From CANHVK01 sp044232905 (GTDB lineage Bacteria; Bacteroidota; Bacteroidia; Flavobacteriales_D; Crocinitomicaceae): a stretch of 38,560 bases of DNA. The stretch is taken from assembly GCA_044232905.1 (NCBI GenBank), contig JBIIKZ010000016.1, positions 1-38,560 of the forward strand, written 5' to 3'. The notes under the pieces were generated by a model. The model was not told the DNA's origin. It did no database searches and worked only from the letters and a program-made list of their open reading frames with translations. The position numbers were made by a program, and so were the translations under genes. Positions 32,098 to 38,560 of this stretch are shown one piece after another; the first letter of the stretch is position 1; the number at the start of each line of letters is the position of its first letter.

Positions 32098-33582
32098 TCA
32101 TTTTTGCACTGCAACTCCCCTTGAAAATCGTTCAATAGAATCTGTCCCTACAGCAGTAAATCTACTATCCGAAGACGAAGGGAATGGTCCGCCGTGTTGC
32201 ATTGCAGGACTAACTTCAACACCTGTTGGAACCCCATTCAAAATTACTCGTCCAGCTTTTTCTTGTGCTAGGTAAAATAAATTTTGTGCTTGTATATTTT
32301 CTTCGTTGTGAAAAATGGAAAACGTCAATTGACCGGGAATATTTTCTAAAATCTGCTCTAATTCGTTTTTATCTTTACAAATAACCAAAAGTGCATGCGG
32401 ACCAAAAACTTCTTCTTGCAGGAGTTTATTCGTGTTAAACGTTTTTCCATCCGTAATGGATAATTGCGGTATGCCTGTATTGCAAGTATTCGTTGGAATC
32501 CCTTTGGCGAAAAGTTGTACTTCTAATTGATCGATAATATGATATGCTCGCTTTGTATAGTTATGGGATATCGTTGGATGAACCATCGCATTGCTTTCTT
32601 GTCGCTCAAACACCGTTTTGAACACTTCCAAAAATCGATCTGATGTTGGTGATTTCACCAAAAACAAAGCGCCAGGTTTTGTGCAAAATTGTCCTGCATC
32701 TTTGGTGATGGAGATAGCAAGTTTGGTTGCAATGTCTTCTGAATTGGGAATAAGTGCAGAAGGTAAAATTACTACTGGATTTAAACTTCCCATTTCAGCA
32801 AATACGGGAATAGGAACTTCGCGTTGTTGTGCTAATTGATTTAATGCCAATCCACCTTGTATACTTCCTGTAAATCCTACGCCTTGAATGCTCGGGTGTT
32901 GCACCAATTGTTTTCCAACTTCGTGATTTGTTGCGTTTAGATGCGAAAATACACCTTCGGGTAAACCAAGTTCTTTAGCTACCTTAACTACCAATTGTGC
33001 TACTTTATAACTTGTGTGTGCATGGTATGGATGACTTTTCACAATCACAGAACAACCAGCAGCCAAAGCAGCGGCAGTGTCTCCGCCAACGGTGGAATAG
33101 GCAAATGGAAAGTTACTTGCGCCAAAAACAACAATAGGTCCTATACCTAATTTGTATTTCGTGATTTGGGGTTTTGGGATAGGAATTCTGTTAGGATTTG
33201 CATCAACATGGTGTTTAATCTCCCAATTTTTCGAAGAAATTAAATCTGCAAATGCTTGTAGTTGAAATGTGGTACGTGCAAATTCGACTTCTGCGCGATC
33301 TTGATTTAATCCAGATTCCGAAATATAGGTAGCAAGTAAATCGGTTTTATGTAATTCTAATTCGGTTACGATAGTGCGTAAAAATTGTGCGCGCTCTAGA
33401 GGGGCAGTTCTTGAATAGGTTCGGTAAGCCGATTTCGCTAAAATTGCACTTCGATCAACTTCCTCGTTGGTAGCTTCAATAAATAGTGCTGGATGCAACT
33501 GATCCGTAATTGGGTTAATCGTTTGATAGTTTATGGTTCCTTCAAATGAAGTTTGGTAGCCGATGAGGTTTGGGATTTTCAT
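32098..33582 (-). CDS. Aldehyde dehydrogenase, alpha-ketoglutaric semialdehyde type
   Basis: A 494-residue NAD(P)-dependent aldehyde dehydrogenase of the 2,5-dioxovalerate (alpha-ketoglutaric semialdehyde) dehydrogenase class. Seen: GPIVVFGASNFPFAYSTVGG (oxyanion Asn and cofactor region), KSHPYHAHTS, GFTGSIQGG, the general base Glu in FAEMGSLNPV and the catalytic Cys in GQFCTKPG, then EEVFGPHALL. This class oxidises 2-oxoglutarate semialdehyde in sugar-acid or hydroxyproline breakdown. No pathway partner is nearby, so the substrate is inferred from family only. It starts 3 bp after the RelE-like toxin stop, so it may be read from the toxin-antitoxin promoter. Confidence 0.9.
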   Translation of the reverse strand: MKIPNLIGYQTSFEGTINYQTINPITDQLHPALFIEATNEEVDRSAILAKSAYRTYSRTAPLERAQFLRTIVTELELHKTDLLATYISESGLNQDRAEVEFARTTFQLQAFADLISSKNWEIKHHVDANPNRIPIPKPQITKYKLGIGPIVVFGASNFPFAYSTVGGDTAAALAAGCSVIVKSHPYHAHTSYKVAQLVVKVAKELGLPEGVFSHLNATNHEVGKQLVQHPSIQGVGFTGSIQGGLALNQLAQQREVPIPVFAEMGSLNPVVILPSALIPNSEDIATKLAISITKDAGQFCTKPGALFLVKSPTSDRFLEVFKTVFERQESNAMVHPTISHNYTKRAYHIIDQLEVQLFAKGIPTNTCNTGIPQLSITDGKTFNTNKLLQEEVFGPHALLVICKDKNELEQILENIPGQLTFSIFHNEENIQAQNLFYLAQEKAGRVILNGVPTGVEVSPAMQHGGPFPSSSDSRFTAVGTDSIERFSRGVAVQK

Positions 33583-33585
33583 GTA

Positions 33586-33843
33586 TTAACTATAAATATC
33601 TCTTCTGTGTCCTAGATCAATAATTTCTATGATTAATTTGTGGTCAAATATTTCATAGATGATTCGATAGTTTCCTGATCTAACACGATAACCATCTCGA
33701 CCTTTTAATTTTTTACTTCCAACGGGTCTAGGATTGTTTTCTAATTGCGTAATTGTTTCGATTATTTGATCTACAATTAAATCAGGAAGCTTATCTAGTT
33801 TTTTCTTAGCCTTTTTTGTTAATTCGATGATGTATTTAGGCAT
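33586..33843 (-). CDS. RelE/ParE-family toxin
   Basis: An 85-residue basic protein of the RelE/ParE toxin superfamily. Seen: YIIELTKKAKKKLDKLP, ITQLENNPRPVGSKKLKG, YRVRSGNYRIIYEI and HRRDIYS at the end. The RxGxYRIIYE and HRRxxY elements are the usual hallmarks of the mRNA-cleaving RelE-like branch. It overlaps the antitoxin gene by 8 bp. Toxicity is inferred; gyrase targeting as in ParE is less likely given the terminal HRRDIY. Confidence 0.9.
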   Translation of the reverse strand: MPKYIIELTKKAKKKLDKLPDLIVDQIIETITQLENNPRPVGSKKLKGRDGYRVRSGNYRIIYEIFDHKLIIEIIDLGHRRDIYS

Positions 33844-34039
33844 TCTTTTTCTTTCTGTTTTTTACGTAATCAGAAAATAAATACCGTTCGCCTGAATCTG
33901 TTTTTTTAGCCTCATCATATAATTTAATATCATCTAATTCCTCCAATTCTTCTAGTAGAGAATTAAATTCATTCATTGGCAAAATTACTGAAACTGGTTT
34001 TCCTTCCTTGTCTGTAATAAATTGTGGATGCAGAATCAT
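33836..34039 (-). CDS. Antitoxin of the RelE-like pair
   Basis: A 67-residue protein encoded immediately upstream of the toxin. It begins MILHPQFITDKEGKPVSVIL, followed by PMNEFNSLLEELEELDD, like the short Phd/YefM-type or related antitoxins in Bacteroidota, with an acidic helix that should wrap the toxin. The first part would be the DNA-binding or dimer domain and the region after about 30 neutralises the toxin. The antitoxin-first order with an 8-bp overlap is typical. The family assignment is by context and general pattern. Confidence 0.82.
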   Translation of the reverse strand: MILHPQFITDKEGKPVSVILPMNEFNSLLEELEELDDIKLYDEAKKTDSGERYLFSDYVKNRKKKNA

Positions 34040-34263
34040 AATTTATAGTTTACTGATTTATAAATATAATAAGAAATGTCTGTACTACCATGTTTTAGTG
34101 GTAAATATCTATTAAAAAACTTGATAAATAGTTATATGTTGTATTGATTATAATTTTTAGCGCAGAGATTTTTTGAGATTTTTGACGTAATAGCGTTTTC
34201 GAGTACGCAGAGTCTATTTTGACTTCGTCTCACAAAAAAAAATATGAAAAAAATCATGACATA

Positions 34264-34291
34264 TTTTACACCGACGAGTCATTGTGTAAAA
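34264..34291. terminator. Hairpin after purS (second of two)
   Basis: TTTTACAC and GTGTAAAA form a perfect 8-bp stem around a 12-base loop that includes CGACGAGTCA. It follows the purS terminator on minus and may be a second terminator or a regulatory element; the A/T ends of the stem suit either strand. Confidence 0.5.
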
Positions 34292-34294
34292 ACA

Positions 34295-34322
34295 AAAAAG
34301 CCACCTACTAAAGATGGCTTTA
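34295..34322 (-). terminator. Terminator of the pssA-purS transcript
   Basis: On minus, AAAGCCATC pairs with GGTGGCTTT (seven to nine pairs including G-U) around a short loop and is followed by a T6 run. It starts about 20 bp after the purS stop, so it fits an intrinsic terminator. Confidence 0.8.
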
Positions 34323-34341
34323 ATTATTTAAAAGAAAAATA

Positions 34342-34593
34342 TTACGCTTCTACTAGTTCAAACGTATAACTTTCCATAATTTGATTCGAAAGTAATTTCT
34401 TACACGCTGTATCTACTTTTGTAGTAGCCTCGTCTTTAGATGTTGCGTCTACAAACAAACGAATATGTCTACCAATACGAACACCATCAATTTCAGGTAA
34501 TCCAATGTTTTTCATACTGCTTGATACAGCTTTTCCTTGTGGGTCTAATAATGCATCCAATGGCATTACATCGATTTCAGCTTTAAACTTCAT
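34342..34593 (-). CDS. purS: Phosphoribosylformylglycinamidine synthase subunit PurS
   Basis: An 83-residue PurS. Seen: MKFKAEIDVMPLDALLDPQG, then GKAVSSSMKNIGLPEIDGVR and the RHIRLFV strand, which match the small PurS subunit that couples PurQ and PurL in FGAM synthesis, a purine biosynthesis step. It overlaps the pssA stop by 4 bp and is followed by a terminator. PurQ and PurL are not in this window. The pairing with pssA reflects operon structure rather than a shared pathway. Confidence 0.93.
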   Translation of the reverse strand: MKFKAEIDVMPLDALLDPQGKAVSSSMKNIGLPEIDGVRIGRHIRLFVDATSKDEATTKVDTACKKLLSNQIMESYTFELVEA

Positions 34594-35429
34594 ATTGTTT
34601 GTTTTTTAATAAATAAATTTTCAACTACAGATAATAGGATATACAAAAGTATAATAATTGGAATGGACCACACCAATATTGTTGGAATTAATATTCCACA
34701 AGTTATTAAGAATAAAAAACGAAGTTCGTTCCCTTTCCACTTGAAGTGCTTGAATTTAAAGGAAAAGAAAGGAATTTCAGAAACCAATAATAAAGACATT
34801 AAAATAATTAACGGAACTAAAACGGATGGAGTTACAATTGTCTTAACCAATTCTCCGGCAAACGAATGATCTCCTTGGTAGAAAAAACATAATAACGGAA
34901 AGGAGGTGAAAAAGATAGTGTTTGCTGGAGTGTTTAAACCAATGAAAGAATCACTTTGTCTAGTGTCAATGTTGAATTTTGCCAAACGGAAGATAGAAAA
35001 GAATGGGATGATTAATGCAATAAACGGTACGAAAGAAAATGATTTTCCGGTCATGATTTTTTCTACCCAAAATCCAAATGAAATTTGAACACTCCAATTT
35101 AATGGTGTTGCATTACCAGTATTGAAAGTTGGATCTATTATACTTGTTAACAACACTAGCATCATTACCCCAGGAGCAACTCCAAACGTAATCATATCCG
35201 CTAAAGAATCCATTTGTTTTCCTAATTCCCCTTGTTGATTTAACTTTCGTGCTAAAAAACCATCGAAAAAATCGAGAATTGCACCTAAATAAATTGCAAA
35301 AGGTGCTAAATCAATCCTTCCAGATACAGAAAGTAAGATAGCTAGGATCCCACATAACATATTCGATGCTGTAAATAGGTTCGGGATATTAAACATGGAG
35401 AGGGTACTTTTCATCAATTTTGTAGTCAA
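34590..35429 (-). CDS. pssA: CDP-diacylglycerol--serine O-phosphatidyltransferase
   Basis: A 279-residue integral membrane enzyme that makes phosphatidylserine from CDP-diacylglycerol and serine, the precursor of phosphatidylethanolamine. The CDP-alcohol phosphotransferase motif is complete: D56-G57, A60-R61, G70, D74 and D78 in the exact D-G-x2-A-R-x8-G-x3-D-x3-D spacing. The rest is helical membrane segments. It is the first gene of the pssA-purS pair and overlaps purS by 4 bp. A start at residue 6 (35414) is a near-equal alternative. It is divergent from porV. Confidence 0.92.
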   Translation of the reverse strand: MTTKLMKSTLSMFNIPNLFTASNMLCGILAILLSVSGRIDLAPFAIYLGAILDFFDGFLARKLNQQGELGKQMDSLADMITFGVAPGVMMLVLLTSIIDPTFNTGNATPLNWSVQISFGFWVEKIMTGKSFSFVPFIALIIPFFSIFRLAKFNIDTRQSDSFIGLNTPANTIFFTSFPLLCFFYQGDHSFAGELVKTIVTPSVLVPLIILMSLLLVSEIPFFSFKFKHFKWKGNELRFLFLITCGILIPTILVWSIPIIILLYILLSVVENLFIKKQTI

Positions 35430-35447
35430 TATATAAAGTATCTTTTG
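35418..35447 (+). promoter_or_regulatory. Candidate promoter of porV
   Basis: TTTTG at 35418-35422 is followed after 16 bp by TATCTTTTG at 35439-35447, close to the Bacteroidota -33/-7 pair with one extra base in the -7 spacer. It lies about 87 bp before the porV start and overlaps the start of pssA on the other strand. Confidence 0.38.
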
Positions 35448-35534
35448 TTACTTTTATGGTTTAAATGCAAGTTGGAATACAAAGAACACAATTTTTTTAA
35501 AAATCACGTGTTAGTTGAAGTACAAATTTTATAT

Positions 35535-36644
35535 ATGAAGTTTCATTTTTCTTTTATTTTACTTTTAATAATAGGTGTTTTAGGTTCTGTTTCTGCCCAA
35601 CAAACCACTACCACTGCTCCGAAATATTCCAACGAATTCCTGCAAATTGGTGTTGGTGCGGATGCTTTAGGACAGTCCAATGCGGTCGTAGCAAGTACGG
35701 AAGGTTCTAGCGCTACCTATTGGAATCCTGCAGGAGTTGCGCTAACTAAGAAATGGTTGGAAATAGGAGGGATGCACTCCGAATATTTTGCTGGTATCGC
35801 TAAATATGATTTTATTTCCCTTGCGCATGCAATTGATGCGAAAAGTGGAATTGGGTTTTCTATGATTCGATTTGCCGTAGATGATATACCTAACACCACG
35901 CAATTAATCGATAATGGTGGAAATGTTAATTACGATAAGATTACATTATTTTCTGCAGCAGATTACGCTTTTTCATTAGCGTATGCTCGAAAATTGAAAG
36001 TCGAGGGTTTGCGTTTTGGCGGTAGTATGAAATTGATTCACCGTGCAGTTGGTAGTTTTGCACATTCATGGGGATTTGGACTCGATGCTGGCTTACAATA
36101 CGATGCGAAGAAATATTGGAAGTTTGGTTTAATGGGACGCGACATTACTTCTACATTTAATGCGTGGGTATTTACTTTAGACGAACAAACCAAAAAAGTA
36201 TTCTCGATGACAGGTAATTCAATTCCGAGAAATGGCATGGAATATACTTTGCCGCGTTTTATTTTAGGTACCCAATGTAAATTTCCTATAAATACAAAAG
36301 GAGATTATGTTGCTGGTGAAATTGATTTAGATATTACGACAGATGGAAAAAGAAATGTATTGATTGCTAGCTCACCATTCAGTATTGATCCACATATAGG
36401 AGTGGAAGTTGGAATTCGTAAATTTTTTATGTTCAGATGCGGCGTTGGTAATATGCAGTATGTGACAGATTTCAATAAAAAGAAAAATTTGACTTTTCAG
36501 CCGAATATTGGTGTTGGGATTCAATTTGCACAAGTGGTTTTGAATTATGCTTTTACAGATATCGGGGATCAATCAACTGCATTATATTCAAATGTTTTTT
36601 CTGTGAAATTATTGTTGGATAAACCTGCTAATTTTGGTAAGTGA
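35535..36644 (+). CDS. porV: Type IX secretion system outer-membrane protein PorV
   Basis: A 369-residue outer-membrane barrel protein of the PorV/LptO type. Seen: a signal peptide (cleavage near VSAQQ), the family opening EFLQIGVGADALGQSNAVVA, ATYWNPAGVA, and barrel strands that run to the end (YAFTDIGDQSTALYS, FSVKLLLDK). PorV shuttles type IX cargo at the outer membrane and works with the PorU sortase. The frame is open from 35445, but ATG 35535 gives the normal signal peptide. The stop overlaps the porU start by 1 base (TGATG), so both are co-translated. Confidence 0.93.
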   Translation: MKFHFSFILLLIIGVLGSVSAQQTTTTAPKYSNEFLQIGVGADALGQSNAVVASTEGSSATYWNPAGVALTKKWLEIGGMHSEYFAGIAKYDFISLAHAIDAKSGIGFSMIRFAVDDIPNTTQLIDNGGNVNYDKITLFSAADYAFSLAYARKLKVEGLRFGGSMKLIHRAVGSFAHSWGFGLDAGLQYDAKKYWKFGLMGRDITSTFNAWVFTLDEQTKKVFSMTGNSIPRNGMEYTLPRFILGTQCKFPINTKGDYVAGEIDLDITTDGKRNVLIASSPFSIDPHIGVEVGIRKFFMFRCGVGNMQYVTDFNKKKNLTFQPNIGVGIQFAQVVLNYAFTDIGDQSTALYSNVFSVKLLLDKPANFGK

Positions 36645-38560
36645 TGAAGAATTATATAGGAATATTTGTTTTTTTATGTCTTTCATTTACTGGCTTTTCT
36701 CAAAAATACGGGAATGAATGGATTAATTATTCGCAAAAATACTATTCGTTTTACATCGCTTCGGATGGTGTTTTTAAGCTTGATTACAATACGATAAGAG
36801 CAAGTGGAATTGATGTGAAATCATTTACTTCTGATAACATTCAAATTATTGGTCGTGAACGTGAAGTGCCAATTTACATCGTTGACGGTGGCGATAATAA
36901 ATTAGATTCTGGAGATTATATATTATTTCACGCGAAACATAATGATGCTTGGTTAGATTCCGTTTTGTATGAAAATCCTAAAGACATTGGTAATCCAAGC
37001 TATAGTCTGGTTAGTGATGGTTTGTATTATTTCTTTACCTGGAATGCAAAAACCACCAACTTGCGCTTTACAAAAGATATTTCGGTAGATTACTCAAATT
37101 ATGCACCAACCAATTATTGGATTTCCAAGAATACTTACTATAATATCAATTATTACAGTGAAGCGATTGATGCCAATAATTTATCTTCTACGTTCTATTC
37201 TCCAGGAGAAGGTTTTTGCAGTAATTATGATGGTGTGGCATCAAATATTTCCTTAGATATAAATTTGTTCGACCAGAATCTAATCTATACAGGTTTTGAT
37301 GCACCAGATGGTAAAATAGACTCGAAAGTTACTTCCCATTCCAAAGCACAATTTATTGCAAAAGGGAATCATCATTTTCGTTATACCTGGAAAAACAGCA
37401 AAAAAGTGCTTATTGATACAGTTTTTGTTGGACATAAATATATTCATCACGAGTTGACAATCCCAATACAGGATTTAAAAAATGATAATATTCTCAACTG
37501 GTCTATTATCAATGATCAAGGTGCTTTGACAGATAATCAAGGGATTAATTGGATAGGCTACACATATCCAAAAAAAACAAATTTAGAAGGACAAAAATCA
37601 GGTAATTATTTGTTAGATAATGCCAATACTTCCGCTAAAATTAATTTGACGATTAGTAACCATAAAATCCAAAAGCCAATCGTTTTTACCTTGGGTTCAA
37701 AGCCCGTTTGGGCAACTCCAACACTCGATGTTGCTGGTAATTGTAAGGTGTTAATTCCGAATACGAATGATGGCTCACAACAAGAATTAATTATAATCGA
37801 TGAAAGTTTAATTAAATCAATTTCAACTATCAGTCCAGTAAATGGAACCGCAAACTTCATTGATTTTGATGCGATAAGTAGTGAAAGAGCAATTATTATG
37901 GTGTTTCCGAATGTTTTAAAAGCGAGTGCAGCTCTTTATGCCGCTTATAGAACTTCTCCTGAAGGAGGTAATCACAATGTAGTGTTTACAAACGCGGAAG
38001 AGTTGTATTTACAGTTTGGAGGTGGTATTCCAAAACACTTTATTGCAATTAGACGTTTTGCGCATAAAATGTATAACCAAAGTTTAAATAAACCCGCTGC
38101 ATTATTATTACTTGGAAAAGCAGTAAATAATAAAGGATTAAGAACTCAAAGTATAGATGCAGTTGGAAATGTGCAGTATAATAGTGCAGTTTCGATCCTT
38201 CCTACATTTGGTTTCCCTTCTTCAGATAATGGTTTTACAGGTAAACTTGAAGGGAATGTAGCTCCATTAGTAGCAACAGGAAGAATTTCGGTGAATAACG
38301 ATCAAGAATTGTTAAATTATTTAGATAAGATAAAAGAATACGAAAAACAACAAGATCAAAATTCAGTATATAATTCAGAAACAAAAGATTGGCAAAAACA
38401 TGTCCTTCATTTATCTGGTGGTAGTAATACTTACGAGCAAAAAAACTTCACCAATTATTTAATTAATTTAGAGTCAATTATTGAGTCGAATGAATTTGGG
38501 GGAGAAGTTTTATCATATACTAAAAAAAGTAGTGCACCAATCGATCCTTCTAACCTTGCT
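36644..38560 (+). CDS. porU: Type IX secretion sortase PorU (5' part, runs off the window)
   Basis: The first 639 codons of a gene that continues past the end of the window; full PorU proteins are about 1100 residues or more. Seen: a signal peptide (IFVFLCLSFTGFSQ), an N-terminal beta domain (WINYSQKYYSFYIASDGVFK, EREVPIYIVDGGD, DSGDYILFHA), and from about residue 435 the beginning of a C25 (gingipain-like) peptidase domain (NAEELYLQFGGGIPKHFIAI, WQKHVLHLSGGSN). The catalytic His and Cys should lie beyond the window. PorU removes C-terminal signals of type IX cargo and attaches it to the surface. It is coupled to porV by a 1-base overlap. Confidence 0.92.
   Translation, partial: MKNYIGIFVFLCLSFTGFSQKYGNEWINYSQKYYSFYIASDGVFKLDYNTIRASGIDVKSFTSDNIQIIGREREVPIYIVDGGDNKLDSGDYILFHAKHNDAWLDSVLYENPKDIGNPSYSLVSDGLYYFFTWNAKTTNLRFTKDISVDYSNYAPTNYWISKNTYYNINYYSEAIDANNLSSTFYSPGEGFCSNYDGVASNISLDINLFDQNLIYTGFDAPDGKIDSKVTSHSKAQFIAKGNHHFRYTWKNSKKVLIDTVFVGHKYIHHELTIPIQDLKNDNILNWSIINDQGALTDNQGINWIGYTYPKKTNLEGQKSGNYLLDNANTSAKINLTISNHKIQKPIVFTLGSKPVWATPTLDVAGNCKVLIPNTNDGSQQELIIIDESLIKSISTISPVNGTANFIDFDAISSERAIIMVFPNVLKASAALYAAYRTSPEGGNHNVVFTNAEELYLQFGGGIPKHFIAIRRFAHKMYNQSLNKPAALLLLGKAVNNKGLRTQSIDAVGNVQYNSAVSILPTFGFPSSDNGFTGKLEGNVAPLVATGRISVNNDQELLNYLDKIKEYEKQQDQNSVYNSETKDWQKHVLHLSGGSNTYEQKNFTNYLINLESIIESNEFGGEVLSYTKKSSAPIDPSNLA

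Larger units (their letters stand above)
34040..34341. other. Intergenic stretch between the antitoxin and purS genes
   Basis: This 302-bp gap is AT-rich. Its left part must hold the promoter of the minus-strand antitoxin, but I see no clear element there. Its right part holds two tandem hairpins (34264-34291 and 34295-34322), described separately. No small gene was recognised on either strand. Confidence 0.5.

Noticed and set aside
37606..37860. 84-residue minus frame inside porU
   Set aside because: It is antisense to the PorU N-terminal domain.
1..38560. CRISPR arrays, rRNA, tRNA, integrases or intact insertion sequences
   Set aside because: No regularly spaced repeats, no tRNA-like TTCGA arm with acceptor pairing, and no transposase or integrase reading frame were seen.

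Overview
The window reads as a chromosomal segment of a low-GC member of the Bacteroidota, most likely order Flavobacteriales. Signs of this are the type IX secretion genes porV and porU, the gliding ABC ATPase gldA, a PafA-type phosphatase, the rpmB-rpmG-DUF4295-ftsY block, A-rich leaders with few Shine-Dalgarno sequences, and several TAnnTTTG-like promoter elements. A family-level guess (Crocinitomicaceae-like) would be weak. No rRNA, tRNA, CRISPR array, prophage or intact insertion sequence was seen.

Layout. 1-5040: a carotenoid block. A CrtA-family gene on + converges on a tightly overlapping minus operon crtD-cruF-crtY-methyltransferase. The enzyme set fits a monocyclic carotenoid with a hydroxylated, desaturated acyclic end (myxol/saproxanthin type); the early genes crtB and crtI are not here. 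5320-6885: a DUF2797 protein and a PhnA/YjdM-family protein, separated by a 46-bp perfect palindrome. 7012-10632: four small or medium exported proteins of unknown role, two of them lipoproteins. 10682-13249: a conserved acidic protein, a sigma-54 type response regulator without a DNA-binding domain, and a DUF4197 protein. 13313-16526: cinA, then the ribosomal block rpmB, rpmG, a 51-residue DUF4295 gene and ftsY, with a terminator-like hairpin ahead of ftsY and a small lipoprotein after it.

16643-25567: an outer-membrane barrel protein, an ACMSD-type decarboxylase, a biotin carboxylase, a 1526-residue TamB-like protein, and tsaD, which starts with TTG only 20 bp from the tamB start. 25705-30471: PafA-type phosphatase, a GT2 membrane glycosyltransferase fused to an exported N-terminal domain, and gldA. 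30483-32097: a decay zone. A truncated exported-protein gene is joined to a hipA pseudogene that lacks its N-terminus and carries an in-frame stop, followed by about 400 bp of remnants and repeats. 32098-34039: an antitoxin-toxin pair (RelE/ParE-like) directly in front of an aldehyde dehydrogenase. 34342-38560: purS and pssA on minus, then porV and the first 639 codons of porU on +.

The window is mostly core chromosome. Its accessory signals are the hipA scar, the toxin-antitoxin pair and the dispersed repeats. The most distinctive points are the overlapping carotenoid operon with an unassigned methyltransferase, the hipA deletion/nonsense scar, the hairpin ahead of ftsY, the recurring palindromes and GACGAR-rich repeats, and the exported-domain glycosyltransferase.
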